From Bog-473 sp963745175 (GTDB lineage: Bacteria > Actinomycetota > Acidimicrobiia > Acidimicrobiales > RAAP-2), in contig CAVUWK010000015.1 in the NCBI GenBank assembly GCA_963745175.1, forward strand, positions 124,001-188,000: a DNA stretch of 64,000 nucleotides, given 5' to 3'. Below are positions 26,894 through 35,173 of the stretch, in pieces (positions within the stretch are counted from its first letter, which is position 1; every line of letters starts with the position of its first letter). The notes under the pieces are model-generated. The model searched no databases, was not told the DNA's origin, and saw only the letters and a program-made list of their open reading frames with translations. The position numbers and the translations under genes are program-made.

Positions 26894-27375
26894 TCCAGAC
26901 CGCGGTTGAGGAGGTCACGCGCCTCGGGGCCACCGTCGATGACGTGGTTGGCGCGCCGCGTGATCCGCCACCCCTGAGCAGTCCGCCGGAACTCCCAACG
27001 ATTGGCGGAGATCCGCCAGATCTCATGCGCTCCATCCCTGAACCGGTAGACGCGGGAATAGCCGGTCGCAGTGGCGTTGTCCCCGTCGATCGCCACGAGA
27101 GGGAAGGCCTGCACATGCGCACATCCCTCACGGATCAAGGACTGCTGCCCATCGCTGTCGACCATGGCGGCCACCGCGTCGGGGCCGACCAGATGCGACA
27201 GGTCCGATTCGAGCACCCCGTCCTCCGCCCAGAGCGCCGCGGCGGCGCTGCTGTCCCCCGTGTCCACGGCCGGTCCCCAGCTGTTGACGAGGCGATGGAT
27301 GGCGAACCGGTCCTCGAGCAGCCGGATCCGTGCCTCCAGGGCCGTCAGGCGATCTTCCGGTCCGGCGTCCTCCAC
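26890..27375 (-). CDS. NTF2/SnoaL-like protein
   Basis: 161 residues. The core FAIHRLVNSWGPAVDTGDS followed by ALWAEDGVLES and the later RVYRFRDGAHEIWRISANRW and WRITRRANHVIDG match the cone-shaped SnoaL_4/NTF2-like fold used by ketosteroid isomerases, dehydratases and small oxygenase subunits. An Asp in WAEDG and His residues could be catalytic, but the reaction is not predictable. GTG at 27375 lies two bases after the DinB-like stop, so the two are co-transcribed. An N-terminal helix (LTALEARIRLLEDRF) precedes the domain. Confidence 0.78.
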   Translation of the reverse strand: MEDAGPEDRLTALEARIRLLEDRFAIHRLVNSWGPAVDTGDSSAAAALWAEDGVLESDLSHLVGPDAVAAMVDSDGQQSLIREGCAHVQAFPLVAIDGDNATATGYSRVYRFRDGAHEIWRISANRWEFRRTAQGWRITRRANHVIDGGPEARDLLNRGLD

Positions 27376-27377
27376 CC

Positions 27378-27986
27378 TCAGCCGCCCGTTCCGGGCATCA
27401 GGGTCCCATTGGCGTCGAGGAGATGATGGTGCGCCTCGTGGACGGCGCAGCAAGCCAGACCGGCGACGGTGAAGGTGTACACACCGTCCTGACCGCGATT
27501 GCTGACCACGGTGCGCGTCCATCCGGTCTCGTCCACCGTCGCGACGATGTCCGCCAGCCGGCGCGCCTGCCCGTCCAGGTCCAGCGCCAGCTCGGCACGC
27601 GGCAGTTCGTTGTAGCTCGCCCACACCTCGTCGCCGGGGTTGAACGACGCAAAGCTCGGGTTGTCCTCGGCCAGCCCGAGCACCATCCGATCGCCGTAGA
27701 CCCGCAGGATGTCGCGCACGTGCGCGCCGTATTGGATCGGCGAGAAGACCCCGGGCTCGGGACTGGTGCGCAGGTAGTCCTCGTCGGCCTCCGCCAGGAA
27801 GCTGTCCCACTCCGCGGCAAGGAGCACGGCGCGTTCTCCGAGCGAGCTTGGCGGGAGCGCTCCCGGGTGATCGCCGCACTGCGGACACGGATCGGTCTGG
27901 ATCCGCGGCCATTCCCAGCCTTCGCCGCGGGCGCGGCGCAGGTCCTCCAACGTGGCAACAGGCTCGTGACCTGCGGTTCCTGTCAT
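27378..27986 (-). CDS. DinB-like four-helix protein with CxxC
   Basis: 202 residues. The pattern QYGAHVRDILRVYGDRM, NPGDEVWASYNELPRAEL and the C-terminal HEAHHHLLD is that of the DinB/maleylpyruvate-isomerase-like fold, whose conserved His residues bind a metal. A preceding CPQCGDHPGAL segment adds a Cys pair that could bind another metal. Members act as thiol-dependent isomerases or transferases (for example with mycothiol); the specific role is unknown. The start is ATG 27986 behind GAGGAG; GTG 27995 is in frame. It is first of a two-gene unit with the NTF2-like gene. Confidence 0.7.
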   Translation of the reverse strand: MTGTAGHEPVATLEDLRRARGEGWEWPRIQTDPCPQCGDHPGALPPSSLGERAVLLAAEWDSFLAEADEDYLRTSPEPGVFSPIQYGAHVRDILRVYGDRMVLGLAEDNPSFASFNPGDEVWASYNELPRAELALDLDGQARRLADIVATVDETGWTRTVVSNRGQDGVYTFTVAGLACCAVHEAHHHLLDANGTLMPGTGG

Positions 27987-28585
27987 CGCTCCCACTCCTC
28001 ACCACGTGACCAACCGTGAGTATGCCTCCACTGGGAGGGGAGGGACAACGGCTCGCCGCTCGGCGCCGCGGCACCATCGAGGGCCTCCGGAAGCGCGCAA
28101 CGGCGCTTTCTGGTGGCGGTTCTCGAACAGCCGCTCAGAAGAATTGAGAAGTCGTGGTGCGTGACAGGACACAGGAGTTCCTCGGCGTCATGAAGCGCTC
28201 TTCGCGGCCGCTCACGGCAAGAGTCTCCCTGCGCTGTAGCCCGCTAAAGCCCGCGCCCTCGACACGGCAGGTGTGTCGATGGAGCGTCGAACTTAAACAA
28301 AACCAGGGATCATACGACTCCCGTCACGCCGCCGGGCATCGCTTCTCATCCCTGTGGGTCCCCTGAAGAAGGGGGTCGAACCATCCCGTACTTCATTGGG
28401 GCCATCATCGTTGGGGGGTTCGGGTTCGCGCCAGCGCGACACAGAGTCAACACTTCGCCGCGTGTGCCCGCACAGACGCGCGGGCGCGCAGGGTCTAGAG
28501 TCCGGGTACGGATTGAGAGCGTCGACACGAGGCGGTGTTGCCGCTGTCCCCGGAAGCATCGATAACGAATGCGGGGAAGCGCAAC
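27987..28585. other. Long intergenic region with divergent promoters and no convincing gene
   Basis: About 600 bases between the DinB-like gene and the desaturase. It holds an AT-rich patch near 28288-28320 (AACTTAAACAAAACC), a small hairpin CCCCT-GAAGA-AGGGG at 28360-28374, and alternating G/C-rich tracts at 28440-28500. A 70-codon open frame at 28154-28366 lacks coding character. Most likely it carries promoters for both flanking genes and a long desaturase leader. I see no tRNA, small RNA or riboswitch that I can name. Confidence 0.45.
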
Positions 28586-29608
28586 TTGCAGACAGCCACG
28601 AAGGAAGCCACGTCGGAGAATTTCGGCGCCCTGGCCGTGCAGGTGCGCGAAGCGGGTCTGCTGAATCGGCGCTTCGGCTACTACAGCGTCATGATCCCCC
28701 TGACCATCGCGGGGTTCGGCATCGGGTTCGCCGGGCTTATCCTGGTCGGGAATTCGTGGTGGGCACTCGCCATCGCCGCATTCCTCGGACTGGCGTTCAC
28801 CCAGCTCGGCTTCGTCGGCCATGACGCTGGACATCACGAAGTCTTTCGCTCCCGGCGGGCCAACCGGTACCTCGGACTTGCTGTCGGCAATGTGCTGATC
28901 GGGATGAGCTTCGGCTGGTGGGTGCCGAAGCACAGCGCACACCACGCGCATCCCAACGAAATGGGCCGTGACCCGGATATCGGCGATGCTGGTGCCACGC
29001 CACTCGTCGCGGATGCTGGGAGCAGGTCTTCACGCTTGTGGGCGCGTTGGCAGGCACCACTGTTCTTTCCCCTGATGGTCCTGCGCAGCACCGGCATCCA
29101 TGTGCTGGGCGTCCAGAGGCTGATCCGTGAGCGCAACAGGGCGGCCGGCGTGGAGGGTGCCCTCCTGGCCCTGCATGCCGCCCTCTATCTCACGTGCATC
29201 TTCTGGGTCCTCTCACCGCTCAAGGCCGTGGCGTTCATCGCTCTGCAGCAGGCCGTCTTCTCCATCTACCTAGGGTGCAGCTTCGCTCCCAACCACAAGG
29301 GCATGCCCATCATCGACCCCGAATCGGGACTGAGCTTCGCGCGACGCCAGGTCATCAGTTCTCGCAACGTCACCGGAGGCTGGTTCACGAACGTGGCCCT
29401 GGGCGGCCTCAACTTCCAGATCGAGCACCACCTCTTCCCGAGCATGCCCCGGCCGAACCTCGCACGCGCCCAGAGCATCGTGCGGGCCTTTTGCCTCGCC
29501 AACGACCTGCACTACAGCGAGGACTCCCTCACGGGCTCCTATCGCCAGACCCTCCGTTCTCTCCGGAAGCCCACGCTCAGCGCTGCCGCTGTTCCCCAGC
29601 TCGTCTGA
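28586..29608 (+). CDS. Membrane fatty acid desaturase
   Basis: 340 residues. Introduces a double bond into acyl chains using a membrane di-iron centre. All three histidine boxes are present: HDAGHHE, HSAHHAHPN and QIEHHLFPSMPRPN; the QxxHH third box is that of linoleoyl-CoA/DesA3-like and front-end desaturases. Hydrophobic segments GFGIGFAGLILVG, WWALAIAAFLGLAFTQ, ALLALHAALYLTCIFWV and AVAFIALQQAVFSIYLG fit four membrane helices. The start is taken as TTG 28586 behind GGGGAAG; GTG 28535 in frame is an alternative. An electron donor is not encoded next to it. Confidence 0.88.
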   Translation: MQTATKEATSENFGALAVQVREAGLLNRRFGYYSVMIPLTIAGFGIGFAGLILVGNSWWALAIAAFLGLAFTQLGFVGHDAGHHEVFRSRRANRYLGLAVGNVLIGMSFGWWVPKHSAHHAHPNEMGRDPDIGDAGATPLVADAGSRSSRLWARWQAPLFFPLMVLRSTGIHVLGVQRLIRERNRAAGVEGALLALHAALYLTCIFWVLSPLKAVAFIALQQAVFSIYLGCSFAPNHKGMPIIDPESGLSFARRQVISSRNVTGGWFTNVALGGLNFQIEHHLFPSMPRPNLARAQSIVRAFCLANDLHYSEDSLTGSYRQTLRSLRKPTLSAAAVPQLV

Positions 29609-29764
29609 GGCGGCGGGCGCCCCCGGGGGTCGGGAGACGGCGCATGGATGCTGAGCGCGATCATCGGTGTGAGCCGGAGGCGTTGCGCGAGGGACCCGGT
29701 TGACCGTCGAATTCCCCCCCTCCCCCCGATCGTCGATTGACGGTGGATCAGAGAGGAGAAGCCT
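29609..29764. other. 156-base gap with ribosome site for the cupin gene
   Basis: GC-rich at first, then a C-rich tract at 29714-29729 and AGAGAGGAGAAG at 29750-29761, a strong ribosome site six bases before the cupin GTG. No gene or clear terminator is visible. Confidence 0.4.
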
Positions 29765-30172
29765 GTGGAAATACAACCCAAGAGACCGTCCAACAAAGGT
29801 CCGGCTGAGCGGTTCACCGGTGACGTCTGGATCGACCCCGTCGTCTTGGGGGACGAGCCATCAAGAGTCCGCGTCAACGCCGTCCATTTCATGCCCGGTG
29901 CTCGGACGGCCTGGCACTCCCACGCCCTCGGCCAGACGCTCTATGTCACCGAAGGGGCAGGACTCGTCCAATCCCGTGACGGCACCCTCGTCAAGATCCG
30001 AGCCGGCGACATCGTCCACACTCCTTCTGACGAATGGCACTGGCACGGCGCGACGCCGGACGATCTGATGACCCACCTCTCCATCACCGAGGGCCTCGGC
30101 GCAAGCGACCGGCCCGAGACTGACTGGGGGCCACACGTGACCGACGCCGAGTATCGCGGCGGGGTGCAGTAA
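29765..30172 (+). CDS. Cupin-domain protein
   Basis: 135-residue single-domain cupin. Motif 1 reads PGARTAWHSHALGQTLYVTE (two His and a Glu as metal ligands) and motif 2 IRAGDIVHTPSDEWHWHGA. These are like the small cupins often paired with carboxymuconolactone decarboxylases. The start GTG at 29765 has a strong GAGAGGAGAAG site. It is followed 35 bases later by a class II aldolase gene on the same strand. Possible roles include an isomerase, a small dioxygenase or a metabolite-binding protein; the sequence does not decide. Confidence 0.83.
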   Translation: MEIQPKRPSNKGPAERFTGDVWIDPVVLGDEPSRVRVNAVHFMPGARTAWHSHALGQTLYVTEGAGLVQSRDGTLVKIRAGDIVHTPSDEWHWHGATPDDLMTHLSITEGLGASDRPETDWGPHVTDAEYRGGVQ

Positions 30173-30207
30173 CCGGGCCGTTGTCCCTACCCTGATCGCG
30201 TCTTAGG

Positions 30208-30987
30208 ATGGAATCGATGCCGACCGACCGTGTTCCGGCGCGATTTCCATCTTTTGACAACGTCGAAGACGAACGCCGGCATCGCAAGCAACGCCTCGCC
30301 GCTGCCTTCCGGCTCTTCGGTCAATTCGGATTCGACGAAGGGATCGCGGGTCACATCACCGCACGCGATCCCGAGAACCCGGACCACTTCTGGGTCAACC
30401 CGCTCGGAATGAATTTCAGGCTCATCAGGGTCCGGGACCTCATTCGCGTCGATGGGCGGGGCGAGGTCGTCGAGGGCACCTGGCCGGTCAACACCGCCGC
30501 CTTCGCCATCCACTCACAGATCCACGCGGTGCGGCCGGACGTGGTCGCCGCCGCGCACGCCCACTCGGTGCACGGCAAATCCTGGTCTTCGTTGCGACGG
30601 CTGCTCGATCCCCTGACCCAGGACGCATGTGCCTTCTACGGCGATCACTCGCTGTTCGGCGACTACACCGGTGCGGTGCTCGAACTCGAGGAGGGAAAGC
30701 GTCTTGCCCATGCGCTCGGCGACCACAAGGCCGTCATCCTGGCGAACCACGGGCTCTTGACCGTCGGGCAGACCTCGGTCGATGAGGCGGCGTGGTGGTT
30801 CATCACGATGGAACGGACCTGTCAGGCCCAATTGCTGGCCGAAGCGGCCGGCACACCCGTACTCATCGATCCGGGCCAAGCCCGCAAGACGGCGGGACAG
30901 GTCGGACCACCGATGGCGGGATGGCGGGCGTTCCAGCCGCTCTACGAGTGGATTGTCGCGACGCAGCCCGACCTACTCGAAGAGTGA
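30208..30987 (+). CDS. Class II aldolase/adducin family protein
   Basis: 259 residues. Zinc-dependent aldol cleavage or related chemistry. Seen: GIAGHITARDPENPDHFWVN, VAAAHAHSVHGKSWSS (zinc-binding His pair), FYGDHSLFGDYTGAV and KAVILANHGLLTVG (third His), with VDEAAWWFITMERTCQAQLL near the end. It is similar to class II aldolases of fungi and actinobacteria with decarboxylase or aldolase roles. ATG 30208 or 30217 can start it. It is one of two aldolase-type C-C cleaving candidates in a window that lacks thiolases. Confidence 0.87.
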   Translation: MESMPTDRVPARFPSFDNVEDERRHRKQRLAAAFRLFGQFGFDEGIAGHITARDPENPDHFWVNPLGMNFRLIRVRDLIRVDGRGEVVEGTWPVNTAAFAIHSQIHAVRPDVVAAAHAHSVHGKSWSSLRRLLDPLTQDACAFYGDHSLFGDYTGAVLELEEGKRLAHALGDHKAVILANHGLLTVGQTSVDEAAWWFITMERTCQAQLLAEAAGTPVLIDPGQARKTAGQVGPPMAGWRAFQPLYEWIVATQPDLLEE

Positions 30988-30989
30988 GA

Positions 30990-31014
30990 CCGAGCCATTC
31001 ACTGGATCGCTCGG
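30990..31014. terminator. Possible bidirectional hairpin between convergent genes
   Basis: CCGAGC at 30990-30995 pairs with GCTCGG at 31009-31014 (six pairs, 13-base loop) in the 36-base gap between the convergent class II aldolase and ABM-fold genes. There is no T-run, so factor-independent termination is uncertain. Confidence 0.25.
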
Positions 31015-31023
31015 ACGCCTGGG

Positions 31024-31341
31024 TCACGCACCTTCGCTGACGCTGCCCCAACCCTGGCCCGGCGCCTCGACGTGGATGATCTCGGGGGCGGCGGCCAGGA
31101 GACGGGGCATGTCCGCCATGGCCGTCTTGAAGTGGTCCGACGAGACGTGCGCCTCCCCGGCCTCGGCGTCGCGGAAGCCCTCGATCAGGAACCACAGGTT
31201 CGGATCATCGGCGCTCCGACACCAGTCGAAGAACAGATTGCCCGGCTCGGCCCGTGACGCTGCGATGTAGTCCGCGATCAGCGACGGGAACTCGTCTGCG
31301 TATTTTGCCCGCACCGGTTGCTTGACGACGTTGAAGATCAT
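31024..31341 (-). CDS. Antibiotic biosynthesis monooxygenase (ABM/YgiN-like) family protein
   Basis: 105 residues. A dimeric ferredoxin-like fold is suggested by MIFNVVKQPVRAKYADEFPS, SRAEPGNLFFDWCRSADDPN and WFLIEGFRDAEAGEAHVSSD with HFKTAM, the standard ABM layout. Family members are cofactor-free oxygenases, quinol monooxygenases or decarboxylases. ATG 31341 is chosen because GGAGG sits five bases upstream; GTG 31344 is too close to it. It is the last gene after the P450 (40-base gap), at the tail of the Rieske/NTF2/P450 operon. Confidence 0.8.
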   Translation of the reverse strand: MIFNVVKQPVRAKYADEFPSLIADYIAASRAEPGNLFFDWCRSADDPNLWFLIEGFRDAEAGEAHVSSDHFKTAMADMPRLLAAAPEIIHVEAPGQGWGSVSEGA

Positions 31342-31381
31342 CACATCCTCCTCTGTTCGAGATCCAGAACCTGGCCCGACA

Positions 31382-32683
31382 TCAGCTCACGGCCTTGTTG
31401 GTCGCCGTGAATTCCAGATGCAGTCGCGTCAGACCGCGCAGGATGTACGTGGGCACGTACTGGTAGCGGCGTTCGCCCGGGGGCCCATGCTGCGCCTCGG
31501 AGATCCGGATGTCGGCTGTCCGGTCGAGGAGCCGCTCGATGCTCACCCTGGCTTCCAGGCGAGCGAGTGACCCACCGGGGCAGCTGTGCACGCCGCGCCC
31601 GAACGCCAAGTGCTCGCGGGTGTTCCCGCGCTCGACACGGAACTCTGCCGGATCCTCGAAGCGGCGCGGATCGCGGTTCGCCGCTCCGTTCAGCACCATG
31701 AGCGTCACGCCGGCGGGAATGTCGACCCCGCCCACCGTCGTCTGACGCCGGGCCAGCCGGAAGTCGCCCTTCACCGGGGCCTCCATCCGCAGCGTCTCCT
31801 CCACGAAGTCCGGGATCAGTTCGGGCCGTTCCCGGAGGAGTTGCTGCAGGTCCGGGCGGTCGCCCAAGAGCTGCAGCGCGGTGCCGAGGAGCCGCACGGT
31901 GGTCTCCTGGCCGGCGGCGAACACGTTGGCGGCCACGCGCACGACGTCGATCACCTGGGGGAGCTGGCCGTTTGGGAACCTCGTGGTAGCGAGTGCTGTC
32001 AGCACGTCGTCACGCGGCTCGCGTCGACGATCCTCGATGTACCGGCTGAATCGGTCGTAGAGCCAGGCGAGCGGGCTGTGAGACATCTCGCTGCTGGTAC
32101 TGCCGACTGCATTGTCCCGGGGCTGCCGGGCCAAGGCGTCACGGAACTCGTCGTGTTCCTCTTCCGGGACGCCAAGGAGGTCCGCGATGACGAAGAGGGT
32201 GAACGGGTTGGCATAGTCACCGATGTACTCGCACCTGCCGCCGGTGATGAACGAATCGATCTGGCGGTCGGCCAGCCGCCACACGAAGTCCTCGTTCTCC
32301 TTCAGGCGCTTCGGTGTCAGCTGGCGCATGAGCAAATGACGGTGGTCACGGTGCTTCGGGGGGTCCATCGTGATGATCTGGTCGCTGAAGGGCAGCTCGT
32401 CGCGGTGCTCCTCTACCAGTTCGCTGACGTCGTCGCGGCCCTCGAGGGGAACGGGGAAACCCGGGAAGGGGCCGGTGACCGAGTTGCAGGACGAGAACGT
32501 GTCGGGGTCGGCGTACACCGCGAACGCCTCTTCGTACCCGGTCACCATGTAGACGCCGTGCTGGGACTCACGGTGCACCGGACACTGGGCGCGCAGCCAG
32601 TCGAAATAGGGATACGGGTCGGCGACGGTCTCGCTGCCGCGGAAGAAGTCGAGGGCATCGTTGTCGATGGTGGCGTCGCTCAT
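31382..32683 (-). CDS. Cytochrome P450
   Basis: 433 residues. Seen: ITMDPPKHRDHRHLLMRQLT (C-helix), VAANVFAAGQETTVRLLGTA (I-helix), VEETLRMEAPVKGDFRLARR (ExxR) and FGRGVHSCPGGSLARLE with the heme Cys near residue 367. The heme loop reads SCPGG rather than the FCLGA of the P450 at 18362, so the two belong to different subfamilies. The ATG overlaps the stop of the NTF2-like gene (ATGA) behind AAGGAG. Within one operon with a Rieske oxygenase, SDR and CMD protein, it should act on the same substrate. Confidence 0.92.
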   Translation of the reverse strand: MSDATIDNDALDFFRGSETVADPYPYFDWLRAQCPVHRESQHGVYMVTGYEEAFAVYADPDTFSSCNSVTGPFPGFPVPLEGRDDVSELVEEHRDELPFSDQIITMDPPKHRDHRHLLMRQLTPKRLKENEDFVWRLADRQIDSFITGGRCEYIGDYANPFTLFVIADLLGVPEEEHDEFRDALARQPRDNAVGSTSSEMSHSPLAWLYDRFSRYIEDRRREPRDDVLTALATTRFPNGQLPQVIDVVRVAANVFAAGQETTVRLLGTALQLLGDRPDLQQLLRERPELIPDFVEETLRMEAPVKGDFRLARRQTTVGGVDIPAGVTLMVLNGAANRDPRRFEDPAEFRVERGNTREHLAFGRGVHSCPGGSLARLEARVSIERLLDRTADIRISEAQHGPPGERRYQYVPTYILRGLTRLHLEFTATNKAVS

Positions 32684-33126
32684 GGTGTCTCCTTGCCGGG
32701 TGGATCCTGGGTGACGAACGCGGCCACACGACGGTGAAAGCGCCACATCCCGTCGGCACGATGCAGGACGTCGTGGTACCGACCGACGAGCTTGACCGCC
32801 CAGCCCGAATCATCGAGGAGCAGGAAGACGACGTCGCTGATCGCCGTGGCCTCGTGGTCGTCCCACTCGGCGACCACGGTGTTGAGGACGAGGTGGCGCT
32901 GGGGCTGCCGCGGCCTCCATCTCGAGTAGGCCGCCTGCAGCGCCTCGTGGCCCTCGTGGGTACCCATGCCCGGGATCTCGCAGACACCGTCGGGACAGTA
33001 GGTCGCGACTACGTCATCGGTCCGGCCATCGTCCAATGCCTGGGTGTACACAGCGAGGGCTGCTCGCACCCCCTCGGCCACATCCGCGTACGACAGTGGC
33101 GTGCTCATTCGTCCGGCTCCCGGCAT
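32680..33126 (-). CDS. NTF2/SnoaL-like protein in Rieske/P450 operon
   Basis: 148 residues. Seen: ALAVYTQALDDGRTDDVVAT, YCPDGVCEIPGMGTHEGHEA, VLNTVVAEWDDHEATAISDV and VGRYHDVLHRADGMWRFHRR, the layout of SnoaL_4/ketosteroid-isomerase-like domains. It sits between a Rieske large subunit and a P450 and overlaps the P450 start, so it could serve as a Rieske small-subunit substitute or act on the hydroxylated product. The start is ATG 33126 behind GAGGG; ATG 33108 behind GGGAG is equally plausible. Function not determined. Confidence 0.8.
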   Translation of the reverse strand: MPGAGRMSTPLSYADVAEGVRAALAVYTQALDDGRTDDVVATYCPDGVCEIPGMGTHEGHEALQAAYSRWRPRQPQRHLVLNTVVAEWDDHEATAISDVVFLLLDDSGWAVKLVGRYHDVLHRADGMWRFHRRVAAFVTQDPPGKETP

Positions 33127-33158
33127 GTCGTTCCCTCGTTCTCCATCACCGTGCGATC

Positions 33159-34532
33159 TCAGAGGCCGAGATTGGCGACCGGGCTCTCGAGAGGGTTGAC
33201 GTTGACGGCCTCGAGCGCGGGGAGCAGCCTCTCGTATGGAAGTCCGGCCAGGAAGCCGTCGACCAACCGTTCGAAGTTCGAGACGCCTCCCTCCGCTCGC
33301 TCGGACAGTCGCATGTACTCGAACCCCTTGGCGTGCAGTCCCTTCTGTTGCCTCGGCAGGTTCGAGAAGTCCTGGGCCGGTATCGGCGGCCACCGTGGAT
33401 CGTCGAACTCCCATACCTCCGGCGGCGCGGGCTTCACCGGTTCCTGACCCTCCGGGAACCGCGTGAGCGACCAGATCTCCATGAGGGTCTCCTCCGGCCC
33501 CAACGGGCGGAAGCGGTACGAAGAGGCGCTGCTGTACATGGGCAGCACGAAAGAGTGAGGGAAGCAGTACCCCATCGGCTCGTTCAGTCCGCGCGCCTCC
33601 AGGTCATTGAGGTCGGGGATGTCACTGCCCGCATCCCGGTGCCAACGCACGACTTCGTCGTTGAGTGTCTTGAGCCAGGTCGCGATGGCCGACTTGGGGT
33701 CGTCGGGAAGCTCCATGTCGCGCAGGCCCTCGGCAACGCGGACGTCGTTGGCGTGCACCATCCCGTCCATGCCCTCACTCATCGTGCGGAGATAGTGGAT
33801 CTCCGCATCGATGACCGTACGCGGGTCGGTGGTGCCACCGGTGCGCGACACGTCTCGCCCGCCGATGACGAGTTGGGGATGCGTCTCCACGACGTGGTAC
33901 TGCTCCATGAACGCCGCTTCCGCCAGCTTCCAGTTCACCGGGAGGCGGCACGAGAACCACTTCTCGGTGCGCAAGGCCTCCACCTTCCACGCGTCCATGA
34001 TCGTGGCAAAGGGCTCGATGCACTGGCGCAGCGGCGGAGCATCGTGGTCCAGGTTTATCCAGGCACAGCCGCCCCACATCTCGCACCGCACCGGTGTGAG
34101 GTTGAGGTCCTCGGGCTGCAGGTTGTGCTCGGCAAACGTCTTCGACCGTGTGACGAAGGTGTTCGTGCCATCAGGGCCGTAACACCAGCCGTGGAACGGG
34201 CAGATGAAGGTGCCCTCACACGTCCCCCGGCCCTGGACGACCTTGACCCCACGGTGCCGGCAGGCGTTCTGGAACGCCAGCACGCCCATGTAGTCGGTAC
34301 GCACCACGACAACCGACTGATCGAAGATCTCGTACTCGGCGAAGTCGCCCGGTTGCGGGATCTCCTCGAGCCTGCACGCCATCTGCCAGGTCCGCGACCA
34401 GAGCATCTCGACTTCCATCCGGTAGAAGTCGGGGTCGAAGTATCGCTCCTTGGGCGCCCGGTCGGCATACTCCATCGCGAACGGCACCGGGAGTGCCGAC
34501 CATTTCCGATCCACGATCGCCATGCGGCCCAT
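33159..34532 (-). CDS. Rieske non-heme iron oxygenase, large subunit
   Basis: 457 residues. The Rieske ligands are in CRHRGVKVVQG and CPFHGWCYGPDG. The catalytic domain has NWKLAEAAFMEQYHVVETHP, carrying the His pair for the mononuclear iron; at the usual bridging Asp region it reads LAEAAFME, so the bridging acid may be Glu. It differs clearly from the Rieske protein at 4106-5377 (CKYHAW and DAFQEFYH there). ATG 34532 or 34523 can start it. It belongs to the run SDR-CMD-Rieske-NTF2-P450-ABM. No dedicated ferredoxin or reductase is encoded in this operon; the reductase at 2693 might serve. Confidence 0.9.
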   Translation of the reverse strand: MGRMAIVDRKWSALPVPFAMEYADRAPKERYFDPDFYRMEVEMLWSRTWQMACRLEEIPQPGDFAEYEIFDQSVVVVRTDYMGVLAFQNACRHRGVKVVQGRGTCEGTFICPFHGWCYGPDGTNTFVTRSKTFAEHNLQPEDLNLTPVRCEMWGGCAWINLDHDAPPLRQCIEPFATIMDAWKVEALRTEKWFSCRLPVNWKLAEAAFMEQYHVVETHPQLVIGGRDVSRTGGTTDPRTVIDAEIHYLRTMSEGMDGMVHANDVRVAEGLRDMELPDDPKSAIATWLKTLNDEVVRWHRDAGSDIPDLNDLEARGLNEPMGYCFPHSFVLPMYSSASSYRFRPLGPEETLMEIWSLTRFPEGQEPVKPAPPEVWEFDDPRWPPIPAQDFSNLPRQQKGLHAKGFEYMRLSERAEGGVSNFERLVDGFLAGLPYERLLPALEAVNVNPLESPVANLGL

Positions 34533-34591
34533 TCCCTCTCAGAGGCCTTCGACAAGGATTGTAATCGGCCGGAACGATCCTGATCGCTGGC

Positions 34592-35173
34592 TCATTGCGG
34601 CTTCAGATCGTCGTCGAGCGGCACGGCGAACGTGCGGAGAGCCATGGCGAAGACCTCGTAGACGCCGACGGTGAAGACGAGGTCCATCAGCTGCTGCTCG
34701 TCGAGCTGGGCGGCGAGGATCGCCCACGTGTCGTTCCCGATGCGGGCGTCAGCCACGAGCTCGTCAACGGCCCGCAGCATTGCGCGCTCGAGGTCGGTCC
34801 ACCCGGGCGCTTCCGGGCCGGCGGCCACGCGTTCCGCCTCGCCAACGTCGATGCCATTGTCGGTCGCGCTCGCGAAGTGCTGCGCCCACTCGTACTGCGA
34901 ATCGCGCACCGCGGCAACGCGCAAGACGAGCAGCTCGCGTTGGCGAGGGGTGAGTGTCGATCCGTAGAGCATTTGACCGGTGAAGATGTTGTAGGCGCGG
35001 GCGAGGTCGGGATGCCACGCCAGCATGCCCAGCGCGTTGAGGCCCTTCGGGCGTCCCTCGGCGCGGGGGCGATCGGCGGGCGGCCGGAGCACGGAGAACG
35101 CCTCGCGCATCGATTCGGGCCATTCCTTCGGTGGCAGCGGCCGGAGCCGCGGGGCATCAGGTGTTTCGGCCAC
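34592..35173 (-). CDS. Carboxymuconolactone decarboxylase (CMD/AhpD fold) family protein
   Basis: 193 residues. The core RQRELLVLRVAAVRDSQYEW followed by AQHF and the later VFTVGVYEVFAMALRTF match CMD-family helices. It is related to the protein at 22075-22695 and likewise lacks the CxxC pair. GTG at 35173 lies inside the end of the SDR gene (17-base overlap), so the two are translationally linked. Position between an SDR and a Rieske oxygenase suggests a catabolic enzyme for a lactone- or keto-type intermediate, but the reaction is not evident. Confidence 0.83.
   Translation of the reverse strand: MAETPDAPRLRPLPPKEWPESMREAFSVLRPPADRPRAEGRPKGLNALGMLAWHPDLARAYNIFTGQMLYGSTLTPRQRELLVLRVAAVRDSQYEWAQHFASATDNGIDVGEAERVAAGPEAPGWTDLERAMLRAVDELVADARIGNDTWAILAAQLDEQQLMDLVFTVGVYEVFAMALRTFAVPLDDDLKPQ

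Noticed and set aside
28154..28366. 70-codon open frame in the long intergenic region
   Set aside because: No ribosome site, no recognisable motif and no coding-like composition.
28345..28400. tRNA-like GGTTCGA sequence (minus strand)
   Set aside because: The flanking bases do not form the five-pair T stem or an acceptor stem, so it is not a tRNA.
32771..32790. Match to GTACCGACC resembling the GGTCGGTACA motif
   Set aside because: It encodes VGRYHD within the NTF2-like gene, far from a promoter, and lacks the tenth base of the motif.
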